A stretch of 28,472 nt of DNA from JAWXBG01 sp044375415 (GCA_044375415.1 JBILMS010000047.1:1-28472); one strand, 5' to 3'. Positions 18,448 to 27,000 are shown, counted from the first letter of the stretch. Notes: generated by a model from the sequence alone, not told the origin. Numbers and translations are program-made.

Positions 18448-18455
18448 CAAAAATA
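18448..18455 (-). promoter_or_regulatory. Candidate -7 element (TATTTTTG) for the AsmA-like gene
   Basis: On the minus strand TATTTTTG matches TAnnTTTG and is 7 nt upstream of the ATG at 18440. This implies a very short or absent leader. No -33 TTG at the expected spacing is obvious. Confidence 0.45.
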
Positions 18456-18534
18456 ATCATGTTCGGAGGAAATTTGTAGAGGAGATTATTTGTCTTAAAG
18501 CAGCGCGGGTATATCGGAAAAATGGGATTTGAAG

Positions 18535-18542
18535 TATTTTTG
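18535..18542 (+). promoter_or_regulatory. Candidate -7 element (TATTTTTG) for the aspartate kinase gene
   Basis: TATTTTTG matches TAnnTTTG and is followed by GCCC and the ATG at 18547, so 4 nt separate element and start codon. If functional, it excludes the in-frame ATG at 18529, which would lie upstream of transcription start. Confidence 0.5.
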
Positions 18543-18546
18543 GCCC

Positions 18547-19791
18547 ATGAAGGTTTTTAAGTTTGGAGGGGCATCGGTAAAAGATGCGCCGGCTGTTAAA
18601 AATGTGGCGGATGTGCTGCGCCGTTTCGAGGGTGAAAAGCGCGTAGTAGTGATTTCAGCGATGGGGAAAACTACCAATGCGTTGGAGTTGCTGCATGAAT
18701 CGTGGTTCAAGGGTTTAGAAACATCCGGCCTTTACAAAAATGTCGTGGATTATCACGTCCAAGTTTCTACGGAAGTTATTGGACATGTTAGTCCCGAATT
18801 GACGGCTTTATTCAATGAGTTGGAAGCTGAACTAAAGAAGAGACCAAGCGAAGATTTCGATAAGGAATATGACACAATTGTCGCTTATGGTGAATTGATG
18901 TCCACAGCCCTGGTTACATCATATCTGCGCAGTATTGGAATGAGTGTTGCTTTGGCCGACGCTCGTCAGGTTATTTACACCAATCATCAATACCGTGAAG
19001 GGAAAGTGGATTGGGGTAAAAGTGCTCAAAATGCGAATTTGCTCAAAGAAATGTTGTCGGTTAATGACGTGATAGTCTTTCAAGGGTTTATTGGAACGAG
19101 CGACGAAGGTCGCACGATAACATTGGGGCGAGAGGGTTCGGACTTCACAGCTTCCATCGTTGCTTTTCTGCTTGATGCCGAAAGTGTGACCATTTGGAAA
19201 GATGTTCCCGGTATGATGAACGCAGATCCTCGACGTTTTCCGGATGCTGTTAAGCTCACCAAAATTTCGTACCGCGAGGCAATTGAGTTGGCATATTTCG
19301 GAGCCTCCGTTATTCACCCAAAGACAATAAAACCCCTGCAAAACAAGGGCATTCCCTTGTACGTAAAATCATTCATTCATCCCGATGAAGAGGGCACAGT
19401 CATTCAAAAAGATGCCGAGTGGGATCAGTTGGTTCCCGGTTTTATTTTTAAGGATAATCAAGTTTTAATTTCGATAACTCCACGGGATTTTTCATTTGTG
19501 GTGGAGGAAAATTTGCGTGAAATCTTTGATGCATTAGCGGAGGCATCTGTGCGCATAAACCTAATGGAGAATTCCGCGATTAGTTTTTCGATATGCGTAG
19601 ATAACAATGAGCGAAGAATTGAGAAGCTGAAAGAACTGCTATCAGCTCACTATGAAATGCGCTACAATGAAAATGTATCCTTACTCACTATTCGACATGG
19701 TAATCAAAATACGATTCTAGAATTAACCCGAGGCCGCGAGATACTCATGGAGCAGCTAAGTCGCAATACCGCCCGACTCGTGATTCGCTGA
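18547..19791 (+). CDS. Monofunctional aspartate kinase
   Basis: Catalyses ATP-dependent phosphorylation of L-aspartate, the first step of the lysine, threonine, methionine and diaminopimelate pathways, in the cytoplasm. The 414-residue protein starts MKVFKFGGASVKDA, giving the nucleotide-binding KFGG motif at residues 5-8. Other signatures are ITLGREGSDFTASIVA (about 190-205; GREGSD replaces the commoner GRGGSD), WKDVPGMMNADPR and ELAYFGASVIHPKTIKPL. The C-terminal ~130 residues (about 300-414) form an ACT-type regulatory region with NLMENSAISFSICVDN. No homoserine dehydrogenase or diaminopimelate decarboxylase domain is fused. The start at 18547 is preferred over 18529 because the protein then begins as the family does and because a -7 element sits between them. 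Feedback sensitivity cannot be judged. Confidence 0.94.
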   Translation: MKVFKFGGASVKDAPAVKNVADVLRRFEGEKRVVVISAMGKTTNALELLHESWFKGLETSGLYKNVVDYHVQVSTEVIGHVSPELTALFNELEAELKKRPSEDFDKEYDTIVAYGELMSTALVTSYLRSIGMSVALADARQVIYTNHQYREGKVDWGKSAQNANLLKEMLSVNDVIVFQGFIGTSDEGRTITLGREGSDFTASIVAFLLDAESVTIWKDVPGMMNADPRRFPDAVKLTKISYREAIELAYFGASVIHPKTIKPLQNKGIPLYVKSFIHPDEEGTVIQKDAEWDQLVPGFIFKDNQVLISITPRDFSFVVEENLREIFDALAEASVRINLMENSAISFSICVDNNERRIEKLKELLSAHYEMRYNENVSLLTIRHGNQNTILELTRGREILMEQLSRNTARLVIR

Positions 19792-19826
19792 TTTTTCCCG
19801 AATTCTCAAGAAAGTAGTTCGAAATC

Positions 19827-19866
19827 TAATTTTGTATAGTTATTCAATTAAAATTGAGTAGATTTG
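19827..19866 (+). promoter_or_regulatory. Two candidate -7 elements before the type A T9SS cargo gene
   Basis: TAATTTTG (19827-19834) and TAGATTTG (19859-19866) both match TAnnTTTG, 68 and 36 nt before the ATG at 19903. The TTTG of the first lies 24 nt before the second and could serve as a loosely spaced -33 element for it. Between them TCAATT and AATTGA (19844-19857) form a short inverted repeat. This supports independent transcription from the upstream aspartate kinase. Confidence 0.4.
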
Positions 19867-19902
19867 ATCTCCTTAGTTGTCTATTAATCTATCGACCTTA
19901 CC

Positions 19903-22764
19903 ATGAAAAAACTATTCTTTTTGATTTTTGCATTGTGGATTACAGCGCTTTCTATAAATGCGCAGTTGGTGGATGTGATTGTGGAGGAGTATGGCGCGCC
20001 GGGATCAGGCACCTATCCGGATGGTTACATGACCTACAGGGTGTATGCTCTGTTACAAGATCCAACAGATTTTTTATCATCCGTTTTTGGCACGGGGTAT
20101 TATGCGAATGACCCTCAACACACTTTAATGTTGGGCAGTATTCCCGGTTACCCGATTTCAACCACATTCTGGAATTCGGCCTTTGGAGGGATAACAGGAC
20201 CCGATGTGAATCCTGCTTTCTGTGCCATATTCAGTGAAGTTTGTTACGACTCGTTCGTGACTATTGGCAGGCAGAATTCTGCATCTCCTGGAAATGCTAT
20301 CAACGTTTTGACAACTCCAGAGGGACTTCTAACCCCTGCATTCGGAAGTAGTTCTGAGTTCGGAACACCGGCACTTATCTCTGACGGGGGTTGGTTTACG
20401 TTTGCAGGAGATTCAAATGGTCTTCCTGTTGGTGATGACAATAGGGTTCTTCTTATGCAGGTATCGTGTCCACAAGATGAATTAGTGTTTGCATTGAACA
20501 TTCGAATTTGGGATGAATCAATAGCTGCAAATGCTATTAGTTATGTTCATACTTTGGATGGAGATAACTCGGATATAGATGGTGAAGGGGTAGTAGACTT
20601 TTCATGTATGGGATTAATATACCCTTCCTTTTTATGTCAACAATGTAATGATCCTTTAGCCTGTAATTATAATCCTGAATCGAATAATGCTTTAAACTGT
20701 GTTTATTTCGATAATTGCTCAGAGGCGGTTGGCTGTATGGACCCAATGGCATGCAATTTTGAACCATTAGCAGTATATGAAGCCCCATTAACATGCATGT
20801 ATCCTGATTGTATTGATGAGACAGCATGTAATTACAATTCGGAGGCTCTATGTGGAGGAGGTATGTGTGATTATATTACATGCGTTGGGTGTACTGACGA
20901 AAACGCGTGCAATTTTTTACCCGTGTATACTGTTGACGACGGCTCCTGCATGTTTGGAGATGTTGTCAGCGGTTTAATATATTTTGATCAGGACGCAAAT
21001 GGATTTTTCACTAACAACGGATTTTTTGCAGAACAAACATTGAGTGGTGTCGAATTGCACGTGATGCCGGAGAATATAAGCGTGTTTACCTCCGGAGATG
21101 GTTCTTTTGTTTTGCCCTCATTACCGGATGGCGAGCATACAATAACAGTTTCAACATCGAATATTACGTTTGATATTAGTGGAGGAGAAACTTCCTTTGC
21201 TACTCCAAATTGTCTGGAGAATTGGCAAATTGGAGTAAACGCTGAAGACTACGCTTTCAACATATCCGGCCCTTGCTGCATCTGGATGATGGACATTCAT
21301 TGTACCAATGGTTTCAATCCGGGAATATTTGTCTCTAATCTAGGAACAACACCGTTGGATGGTCTGGTTACCATTGAATGTGACCCTCTTTTTGAATTTG
21401 AATTTTTGGTTGGAAATCAAATAATAAATCCAACCTCCATGACACCGGGATTAGTGCAATGGGTTATAGAAGATCAAGACCCCTTCTCTTCATGGCTGTA
21501 CCAAATTCATGTTATCGGACCCGGAACGGATTACATCGGTGAAACATTTCCTTTTGATTTGACTTTGCACCTCTACGATGAAGAAGGTAACGAATACTAT
21601 ACGGGTACTTGGATACTTGAACCAACTGTAGTCTGTGCCTACGACCCCAACGACAAATACACCGCCGAACCCGGATACACGGAAGAAAACCACTTTGTAC
21701 TAGCCGAAGATGAAATAGAATACAGAGTGCGTTTTCAAAACACAGGAAATTTTCCGGCAGAGACCGTGGTGATTCGCGATACATTGGATATCGAACACTT
21801 GGACTTTGATAGTTTTTATCCTGTTTTTGCATCGCACGATTTTATGACAACCGCAGAGCCTAATGGGGCTCTTACATTTACGTTCAACGACATTATGTTG
21901 CCCGATAGTACAAGCGATCAAGCAGGGTCGCAAGGGTATGTGGTATATCGTGTTCGTCCAAGAACTGATGTCGAACATTTGGATGTTATTGAAAACACGG
22001 CCTATATTTTCTTTGATGGTAATCTACCCATAGTTACCAATACCACCTGGCACACCATCTTCGACTGCAATTCCCTCACAGGTATAGTTTCCGAAGACAG
22101 TTTTTGTTTAGGTGATGTCGGATATTTTAATGCGGAACAATCGTTCATCGATCAATACGAATGGACGTTTGATGATACATCTGCGGGGACAGATCCTATT
22201 TTAGCCCAAGTATTAAATGATGTAGGTACGTTTGATGTCGGCGTAACAATTAGTAATCCCTTATGCTCTCTAATTGATGAAGTAGAGATTATCGTTAATG
22301 CATTACCCGAAATAGACATCACACAAAACGGAGCTTTATTCAATGCTCCAGATGGAACAAGTTGGCAGTGGTACCAAGATGGTGAAGTTATCGAAGGAGC
22401 TACCTCTCAAACCTTCGAAGCTATTGAAAGCGGATATTACGAGGTCTTTGTTACCAACGAAACAGGTTGCTCGGTGTTTAGTGAAGAGGTGATGTTTGTG
22501 CATCTATCAGAATTGAGAACAGATGATTTTTCATTATTCCCAAATCCGATGTTGGATCAAGCAAATCTCTTGTTCCCAAATGGCTCTAAAATCGAGAGTA
22601 TCGTGCTTTTAGATTCCTTCGGTAGAAATGTGAGATCATGGAATCAACCGGGAAATGATAAGTTGACTATTGATCGAAATGAATTGTCGCCGGGCTCATA
22701 CACCGTGAGAATTACGGAACAAGGAGGGAATATTCATACCATCCAACTTGTAGTTCAAAACTAA
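19903..22764 (+). CDS. Secreted multidomain cysteine-rich protein with type A T9SS sorting domain
   Basis: A 953-residue protein with a signal peptide (MKKLFFLIFALWITALSINA). Visible order: an N-terminal domain of about 220 residues; four DPxACNY-type cysteine modules (about 245-350: CNDPLACNYNP, CMDPMACNFEP, CIDETACNYNS, CTDENACNFLP); an SdrD B-like/Cna-like beta-sandwich (about 351-415, GLIYFDQDANG ... GVELHV); a second cysteine-containing domain (about 457-575); a DUF11/DUF7619-like domain beginning YDPNDK (about 579-725) with RVRFQNTGNFPAETVVIRDTL and ENTAYIFFDGN; a PKD-like domain (about 730-802); an Ig-like segment (SWQWYQDGEVIEGAT); and a C-terminal type A sorting domain (about 877-953, SLFPNPMLDQANLLF ... 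SPGSYTVRITEQGG). Such proteins are exported by T9SS and usually anchored at the surface. No catalytic domain is recognisable, so an adhesive or structural role is inferred. Confidence 0.9.
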   Translation: MKKLFFLIFALWITALSINAQLVDVIVEEYGAPGSGTYPDGYMTYRVYALLQDPTDFLSSVFGTGYYANDPQHTLMLGSIPGYPISTTFWNSAFGGITGPDVNPAFCAIFSEVCYDSFVTIGRQNSASPGNAINVLTTPEGLLTPAFGSSSEFGTPALISDGGWFTFAGDSNGLPVGDDNRVLLMQVSCPQDELVFALNIRIWDESIAANAISYVHTLDGDNSDIDGEGVVDFSCMGLIYPSFLCQQCNDPLACNYNPESNNALNCVYFDNCSEAVGCMDPMACNFEPLAVYEAPLTCMYPDCIDETACNYNSEALCGGGMCDYITCVGCTDENACNFLPVYTVDDGSCMFGDVVSGLIYFDQDANGFFTNNGFFAEQTLSGVELHVMPENISVFTSGDGSFVLPSLPDGEHTITVSTSNITFDISGGETSFATPNCLENWQIGVNAEDYAFNISGPCCIWMMDIHCTNGFNPGIFVSNLGTTPLDGLVTIECDPLFEFEFLVGNQIINPTSMTPGLVQWVIEDQDPFSSWLYQIHVIGPGTDYIGETFPFDLTLHLYDEEGNEYYTGTWILEPTVVCAYDPNDKYTAEPGYTEENHFVLAEDEIEYRVRFQNTGNFPAETVVIRDTLDIEHLDFDSFYPVFASHDFMTTAEPNGALTFTFNDIMLPDSTSDQAGSQGYVVYRVRPRTDVEHLDVIENTAYIFFDGNLPIVTNTTWHTIFDCNSLTGIVSEDSFCLGDVGYFNAEQSFIDQYEWTFDDTSAGTDPILAQVLNDVGTFDVGVTISNPLCSLIDEVEIIVNALPEIDITQNGALFNAPDGTSWQWYQDGEVIEGATSQTFEAIESGYYEVFVTNETGCSVFSEEVMFVHLSELRTDDFSLFPNPMLDQANLLFPNGSKIESIVLLDSFGRNVRSWNQPGNDKLTIDRNELSPGSYTVRITEQGGNIHTIQLVVQN

Positions 22765-22774
22765 CGTTACAAGG

Positions 22775-23233
22775 TTACTCTACAGAAATAGGATCTTCCG
22801 TAACCCCGTGACATCCATTGCAAGCACCGCTAACAGAGGTGCTTTCCATGTATTCGACGCCATTCGCACTTTCGACGGCAGGATATAGTCCTGAACCAAA
22901 CTCTATATTTTCGGTAGTGTAGAAATTACCGAGCGCATCCACTTCGATTCTGTATTTCTGCTCGCCTGTACCCTCCGGACCGGTGTATAAATAAACTGTT
23001 GCATTAGGATAGGTGCTTGAGTAATCATTGGTATAAACTGTCCCTGCTGTCTCAAACCAACCTTCTCCTTTACCGCCTATTTTATGACAACTCATGCAAT
23101 TTTCTCCGGCGTTGTGACTTTCGTCATCGCCATGCGAACTGATTTTTGTTTCACTTCCGTGTTTGCAGGAGATTACCATCGAGGAAAAGACTATCCCGCA
23201 TATTATTCCAATAGAAGTGAGAGTTTTATGCAT
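22775..23233 (-). CDS. Putative dihaem c-type cytochrome lipoprotein
   Basis: A 152-residue protein from ATG 23233. Residues 1-23 form a lipoprotein signal ending in the lipobox VISC (Cys23). Two c-type haem-binding motifs are visible: CMSCH (46-50) and CNGCH (138-142), close to the two ends. Between them lies a beta-rich domain (AGTVYTNDYSSTYPNATVYLY ... IEVDALGNFYTTENIEF) resembling a carboxypeptidase-regulatory-like sandwich. The layout, haem-sandwich-haem on a lipid anchor, suggests a membrane-attached electron carrier or sensor, but no partner oxidoreductase is encoded nearby. Other histidines that could be distal haem ligands include H35 and H40. The gene ends 10 nt from the convergent T9SS cargo gene and diverges from the propeller operon. 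Protein family and redox role are not established. Confidence 0.75.
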   Translation of the reverse strand: MHKTLTSIGIICGIVFSSMVISCKHGSETKISSHGDDESHNAGENCMSCHKIGGKGEGWFETAGTVYTNDYSSTYPNATVYLYTGPEGTGEQKYRIEVDALGNFYTTENIEFGSGLYPAVESANGVEYMESTSVSGACNGCHGVTEDPISVE

Positions 23234-23265
23234 CGAAGATCAAAATTTCAATATTCAGTTGATAA

Positions 23266-23273
23266 CAAAGGTA
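23266..23273 (-). promoter_or_regulatory. Candidate -7 element (TACCTTTG) for the dihaem lipoprotein gene
   Basis: TACCTTTG on the minus strand matches TAnnTTTG, 32 nt upstream of the ATG at 23233. No TTG at the usual -33 distance was found, so support rests on the -7 match and its location in the divergent intergenic region. Confidence 0.35.
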
Positions 23274-23300
23274 ATGGTATTCTCGGAAGGGAACGGTGAT

Positions 23301-23354
23301 ATAGGTTACCTATTGCTTACTTGTTTGTTCAGGTGATTTACGGTAAATACCGTA
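23301..23354. promoter_or_regulatory. Two perfect inverted repeats in a divergent intergenic region
   Basis: ATAGGT-T-ACCTAT (23301-23313) and TACGGT-AAAT-ACCGTA (23339-23354) are perfect inverted repeats 25 nt apart, between the dihaem lipoprotein gene (-) and the propeller operon (+). Their placement would suit operator sites for a dimeric regulator acting on one or both genes. No regulator gene is nearby and function is inferred from position only. Confidence 0.35.
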
Positions 23355-23408
23355 TAGCTGTCCATGGGTATAATCGGTCCTTTGCCGTGTTGATTGAACC
23401 TCAAAGTC

Positions 23409-24536
23409 ATGAAGAGCACGGCCATTGCCATATTATTATTTCTTGAAACCTTTACCTTCCTGGCGCAGGAGGCTAAAACGAATATTGAAGTCGAGAAATG
23501 GCAGATTGAGGATAGCCGATATATTGGTTCAGGTATTCTTCTTTGTAATGATGGTAAAACATTGGTTATCGCAAATACTCAAGGATTTCCGATCTATTTC
23601 TACAATCTCGAAACAAAAAAAATCGAGAAGAAAGTTGAAATCCAAGGATACTATGCCGGCCCGAAACCAACGTTTAGTAAAAACCAAAATTACATTCTTC
23701 TTCAGCAAAAGTTCTATATCGATTACAGCCCGAATCGCGACCGAGAAGTGCAATATGAAGTTCTAAGGGTTTCGGATAACTCAATTTATTTGAAAGTTCA
23801 AAATGCTCACAGTGCTGCCTTTACTCCGGACGAAAAACAATTGGTAACTCTTGAAGGCAGTGATGTGTGCTTCTACGACTTGCAATCCGGCAACAAAACA
23901 AAAACGATGCACATCGATCGACTTGCCTATAGTTTGGTGGTTTCACCTGATGGCAAGTCTTTGTTTATAACCCATCAGCCGACAGAAGAAGATCTCGAGT
24001 CGGTACCTTCTATGCGAAGCGATCGTAAAGCAATTAAACCTGCGATCAAATACAGAGATCTTATTTCTGTATTTGATATTGAAACCGGTAAAAAACTTAG
24101 TACCGTTCCCGAAGTTTATGATGTGGTGTACAACATGGCATTTAATGCTGATGAATCACTGTTGTATGTGTATGCACGCACACATGTGAAGCTAAAACCT
24201 CAAGGTGTGATGGAGGGATATTTTAATGTTATTAGAGTTGCCGACATGACTCCAATGCCTTCGAGTTATATGACCAGAGAAATAGATGCTGATTTCGCCG
24301 AAAGTCCGGATGGAGAGCATATCGCAATTGTTTCCAAAGATAGGATGTGGCCACAGGTGCAAGTTTATAGTACCAAAACCAATTCGATGGTCAATTTACT
24401 TGATCTATCAAGAAACTTGGCTCAAAAGGTTGGTCAGCAACAATTCGAAGACGGCAGAACTTATGTGATTTGGACATCGAACTCCGAAATGATTCTATTA
24501 TACGGAAATCAACTTTTGAAATGGAAACCTCTATGA
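23409..24536 (+). CDS. Exported beta-propeller (WD40/YVTN-like) protein, first gene of a three-gene operon
   Basis: The ATG at 23409 gives a signal peptide (MKSTAIAILLFLETFTFLAQ) and 375 residues; an in-frame TTG at 23394 is less likely. The mature part shows repeating four-strand blades with WD40/YVTN-like cores: LLCNDGKTLVIANTQG-F-IYFYNLETKK, AAFTPDEKQLVTLEGSDVCFYDLQSG, LVVSPDGKSLFITHQ, ISVFDIETGKKLSTVPE, MAFNADESLLYVYA and ADFAESPDGEHIAIVS. No lipobox, catalytic motif or T9SS domain is seen, so a periplasmic or secreted binding or scaffold role is inferred. Its stop codon overlaps the start of the next gene (ATGA), implying translational coupling. Specific function is unknown. Confidence 0.8.
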   Translation: MKSTAIAILLFLETFTFLAQEAKTNIEVEKWQIEDSRYIGSGILLCNDGKTLVIANTQGFPIYFYNLETKKIEKKVEIQGYYAGPKPTFSKNQNYILLQQKFYIDYSPNRDREVQYEVLRVSDNSIYLKVQNAHSAAFTPDEKQLVTLEGSDVCFYDLQSGNKTKTMHIDRLAYSLVVSPDGKSLFITHQPTEEDLESVPSMRSDRKAIKPAIKYRDLISVFDIETGKKLSTVPEVYDVVYNMAFNADESLLYVYARTHVKLKPQGVMEGYFNVIRVADMTPMPSSYMTREIDADFAESPDGEHIAIVSKDRMWPQVQVYSTKTNSMVNLLDLSRNLAQKVGQQQFEDGRTYVIWTSNSEMILLYGNQLLKWKPL

Positions 24537-24889
24537 AGAATAGTTTGCTTACTCTTTTTTTCACGTTGTTGCTAAATGCGCTTTCGTTTGCTCAAGCTGG
24601 TAATGAAGAGTATATCAGCATGGCAACATCTGAATTGGATTCCTCATGTCAATCAGGACTTATCAATGAGTATGTCCTTGAAAGCGGAACAAAAGGAGCT
24701 TACACGTTTGAAATTACAATAAAAGGTAAAGGCCAAATTGTTTCCATGAATATTAAGGAACGCAGCGAACACGGAACCATCGCTTATCAAAATTCTCTCA
24801 AGGATTTTGTGATGAAAAAGGTCAAGCTCAGTTTCAAAATTCCAAAAGAACGATACTACAAATTCGAATATACATTCTCTTTTAAGTAA
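24533..24889 (+). CDS. Small exported protein of unknown function, middle gene of the propeller operon
   Basis: 118 residues starting at the ATG at 24533, which overlaps the upstream stop codon by 4 nt (ATGA). This start gives a clear signal peptide (MKNSLLTLFFTLLLNALSFAQ); an in-frame ATG at 24470 would lie inside the upstream gene and add a non-hydrophobic leader. The mature ~97 residues have alternating strands with KGAYTFEITIKGKGQIVSMNIKER-like and KKVKLSFKIPKERYYKFEYTFSF-like segments. The pattern is reminiscent of small beta-rich domains such as the TonB C-terminal fold (a strand ending GKGQIVSM and a late K..FKIPK strand), but I cannot assign a family. One cysteine remains in the mature part. 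Confidence 0.75.
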   Translation: MKNSLLTLFFTLLLNALSFAQAGNEEYISMATSELDSSCQSGLINEYVLESGTKGAYTFEITIKGKGQIVSMNIKERSEHGTIAYQNSLKDFVMKKVKLSFKIPKERYYKFEYTFSFK

Positions 24890-24918
24890 AACCAATCTCA
24901 ATTAAAAATAACTAAGCA

Positions 24919-26568
24919 ATGAAAAAGTTTTTGATGACTTTGCCCCCTGTCCTGATGGTGATAGCGTTTACCGCTCAGGAAGATATGTCCATTATCTGGG
25001 AACAAAAAATGGATCATAAAATCGTTTACAAAGGAACCGGATTGGAAGGCAGTGTGAGCTTCTGCGCTTCGGAGAAGGAAATCACCATATTCAACAATGA
25101 AAATGCTTCTACTGTTTGGACAACCAAGTTCAAGGACCTAGCACCTAAGTTATCCAAGATCGATGAAATAATTCCATTTTGGGAATCTCGTGTGCTTTTT
25201 CTTTTCGATAGAAAGATGGGTAAAGACCAAGTGGCCTGTGTAGATCTCGATAAGGGTACACTTTTGTGGAACACAGACAAGTTCCAAAACTTGAGTGAAG
25301 ACAACATCGTGTACATCCCCGAAATGGAGGCTTTCGCGCTTTCATTGAAGGAAGCGATGGTTATGATTAAAGCGAAAACCGGAGAAGAACTTTGGCAAAC
25401 TACCAAATTCAAAGGTGTAGTTGGTCAATACATATACAACCGCGATGACATGAGTGCGGTTATGGTAAATTTTGTACCGGGTGGACTTGCTGCTTTATTC
25501 ACGGGATTCAAAAATCAGATTATGAGAATTAATCTGACCAATGGAAATATCTTGTGGGAAGCGACATACATAGGACGTGCCGAAAGAAAGGTAATCAGCA
25601 GAGAGTTTGTTTATGATCTCGATACCGAAGGTGGAAAGGTATTTCTACGTCTAAACGGTATGCAGGTCTATGATTATAACACAGGCGCTCAATTGTGGAG
25701 TGCTGCGTTCGACTATACCCCCGATGGAATAGTGGGCGCTCCAGCCAACTCAAAAAGATTTGGCGTTTACGGATCTGTTGCTGATCCGGTAGTTTCGGGA
25801 AACAATGTGTATGTCTTGGATATGTCCAATCGCAGAAGCCAGTATATTAAGAAGTATGATCTCAATACAGGAAAATTAATCTGGACATCTCCCGAAATCA
25901 AGGAAGCACGTGCAATACCGAACATGTACGTAATAGGCGATAAGATTGTACTTCAAGTGGGTGGAAACGTAGAGGCTCAGGCCTACATCTATCGACGTAC
26001 AGTAGATCCCGATGGCACTGTTTCGATTTATGAAGAATGGAGAATCTGGTATCCGAATGTAAAGCCATACAATGTTCAATGTTTTAATACTTCAGATGGT
26101 TCACAGATATGGGAAAGTGAGCGATTCAAGAAAGGTATTACCAACATGATGACAGATGGAACTGATGTGTTTGTATGCAGTGGAAAGGCTCTCTACTGTT
26201 TGAATACCGCTACCGGCGCAGATAAATATGAGGTGCCATTGGGAGATGATGGCATTGGTTTGGCAACTCAAATCCTCGACTACAACGGAATGATCGTTGT
26301 GGTGGGCGAGAAAGGTGTAGCAACACATGGTTACAAAGATGGTAAGTTGATCAACAGTGCAAAATACAAGTCATCGGAATTGGAAGATGTGTATGGAAAC
26401 ATCCTCATCATGAAAACAGCGAGTGCCGATATTGCAGCTTACGATCTAAATACATGTAAGTACAAAGAATTTAAGGCTAAAACCGGAGCTACTACTACCT
26501 TGATGGAAGAGGGAAAACTGGTATATGTCTACGAAAACAAAGTGGTAACCAAACTTTCTACGAAGTAG
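24919..26568 (+). CDS. Exported PQQ-binding-like beta-propeller protein
   Basis: A 549-residue protein with a signal peptide (MKKFLMTLPPVLMVIAFTAQ) and a PQQ-like (PF13360-type) propeller. Repeats centre on G-x-x-x-W motifs: KGTLLWNTDKF, TGEELWQTTKF, NGNILWEATYI, TGAQLWSAAFD, TGKLIWTSPEI and DGSQIWESERF, each followed by a strand with a conserved aspartate or tyrosine as in ALYCLNTATG. The quinoprotein dehydrogenase catalytic signature and calcium-site arrangement are not evident, so this is probably a structural or binding propeller, as in BamB-like proteins, rather than a dehydrogenase. No lipobox is present, unlike typical BamB. It follows the small middle gene by 29 nt and is probably co-transcribed. 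Confidence 0.85.
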   Translation: MKKFLMTLPPVLMVIAFTAQEDMSIIWEQKMDHKIVYKGTGLEGSVSFCASEKEITIFNNENASTVWTTKFKDLAPKLSKIDEIIPFWESRVLFLFDRKMGKDQVACVDLDKGTLLWNTDKFQNLSEDNIVYIPEMEAFALSLKEAMVMIKAKTGEELWQTTKFKGVVGQYIYNRDDMSAVMVNFVPGGLAALFTGFKNQIMRINLTNGNILWEATYIGRAERKVISREFVYDLDTEGGKVFLRLNGMQVYDYNTGAQLWSAAFDYTPDGIVGAPANSKRFGVYGSVADPVVSGNNVYVLDMSNRRSQYIKKYDLNTGKLIWTSPEIKEARAIPNMYVIGDKIVLQVGGNVEAQAYIYRRTVDPDGTVSIYEEWRIWYPNVKPYNVQCFNTSDGSQIWESERFKKGITNMMTDGTDVFVCSGKALYCLNTATGADKYEVPLGDDGIGLATQILDYNGMIVVVGEKGVATHGYKDGKLINSAKYKSSELEDVYGNILIMKTASADIAAYDLNTCKYKEFKAKTGATTTLMEEGKLVYVYENKVVTKLSTK

Positions 26569-26573
26569 ATTTG

Positions 26574-26624
26574 GACAATGTGCTAATGTGCCGATGTGCC
26601 AATGGGTATCTTACTTCGCTGAGA
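26574..26624 (-). repeat. Inverted, degenerate copy of the 8-bp-motif element
   Basis: Read on the minus strand this gives TTGGCACA, TCGGCACA and TTAGCACA followed by TTGTCC, preceded by a degraded version of the CTCCCCCGAAG head (GAGATG-AGCGAAG region). It lies just 5 bp after the stop of the PQQ-like gene and faces the direct copy at 26659, so the two could form a large imperfect stem around about 26625-26658. Confidence 0.55.
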
Positions 26625-26658
26625 TGATGAATACCACGAATCATTTTGTGAGTATAAT

Positions 26659-26720
26659 CGTTTCCCCCGAAGACGAACAATTGGCATATTGGAACATTGG
26701 CTAATTGACATATTTATCAC
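26659..26720 (+). repeat. 8-bp-motif element, copy A
   Basis: Head CCCCCGAAGACGAACAA (one change from the other copies) followed by TTGGCATA, TTGGAACA, TTGGCTAA, TTGACATA, four 8-bp units. More diverged than the copies at 27919 and 27988. Confidence 0.65.
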
Positions 26721-27000
26721 ATAAATTGTGCACCACAATTCGACTCGAATTTCTAGATCGAGAATTAATTAGGGTACACGCATACGACCCATTCGAAAGC
26801 CCAAAATCTGAGCCAATTTCAATTATATCAAAGGCGTACAGATAATAGCTTTTCGAATAAGCCAAATTCGCGAACATATCACGAATCTTGCATGTCACTT
26901 GGCCTTCTTGCCCCATGTATTTCAAATTAAATTGTCCGGAGTTGGGAATGGGATAATGATTAAGTTAATGGAAGAGACTAAAAATAATAGCAACTGAGAT

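Noticed and set aside
24919..26568. Quinoprotein alcohol dehydrogenase or BamB
   Set aside because: Propeller repeats fit the PQQ-like fold, but dehydrogenase catalytic signatures and a BamB lipobox are not seen.
26701..26925. Minus-strand 74-residue frame in the intergenic region
   Set aside because: Overlaps the end of repeat copy A, no start context, no recognised family, composition like intergenic DNA.
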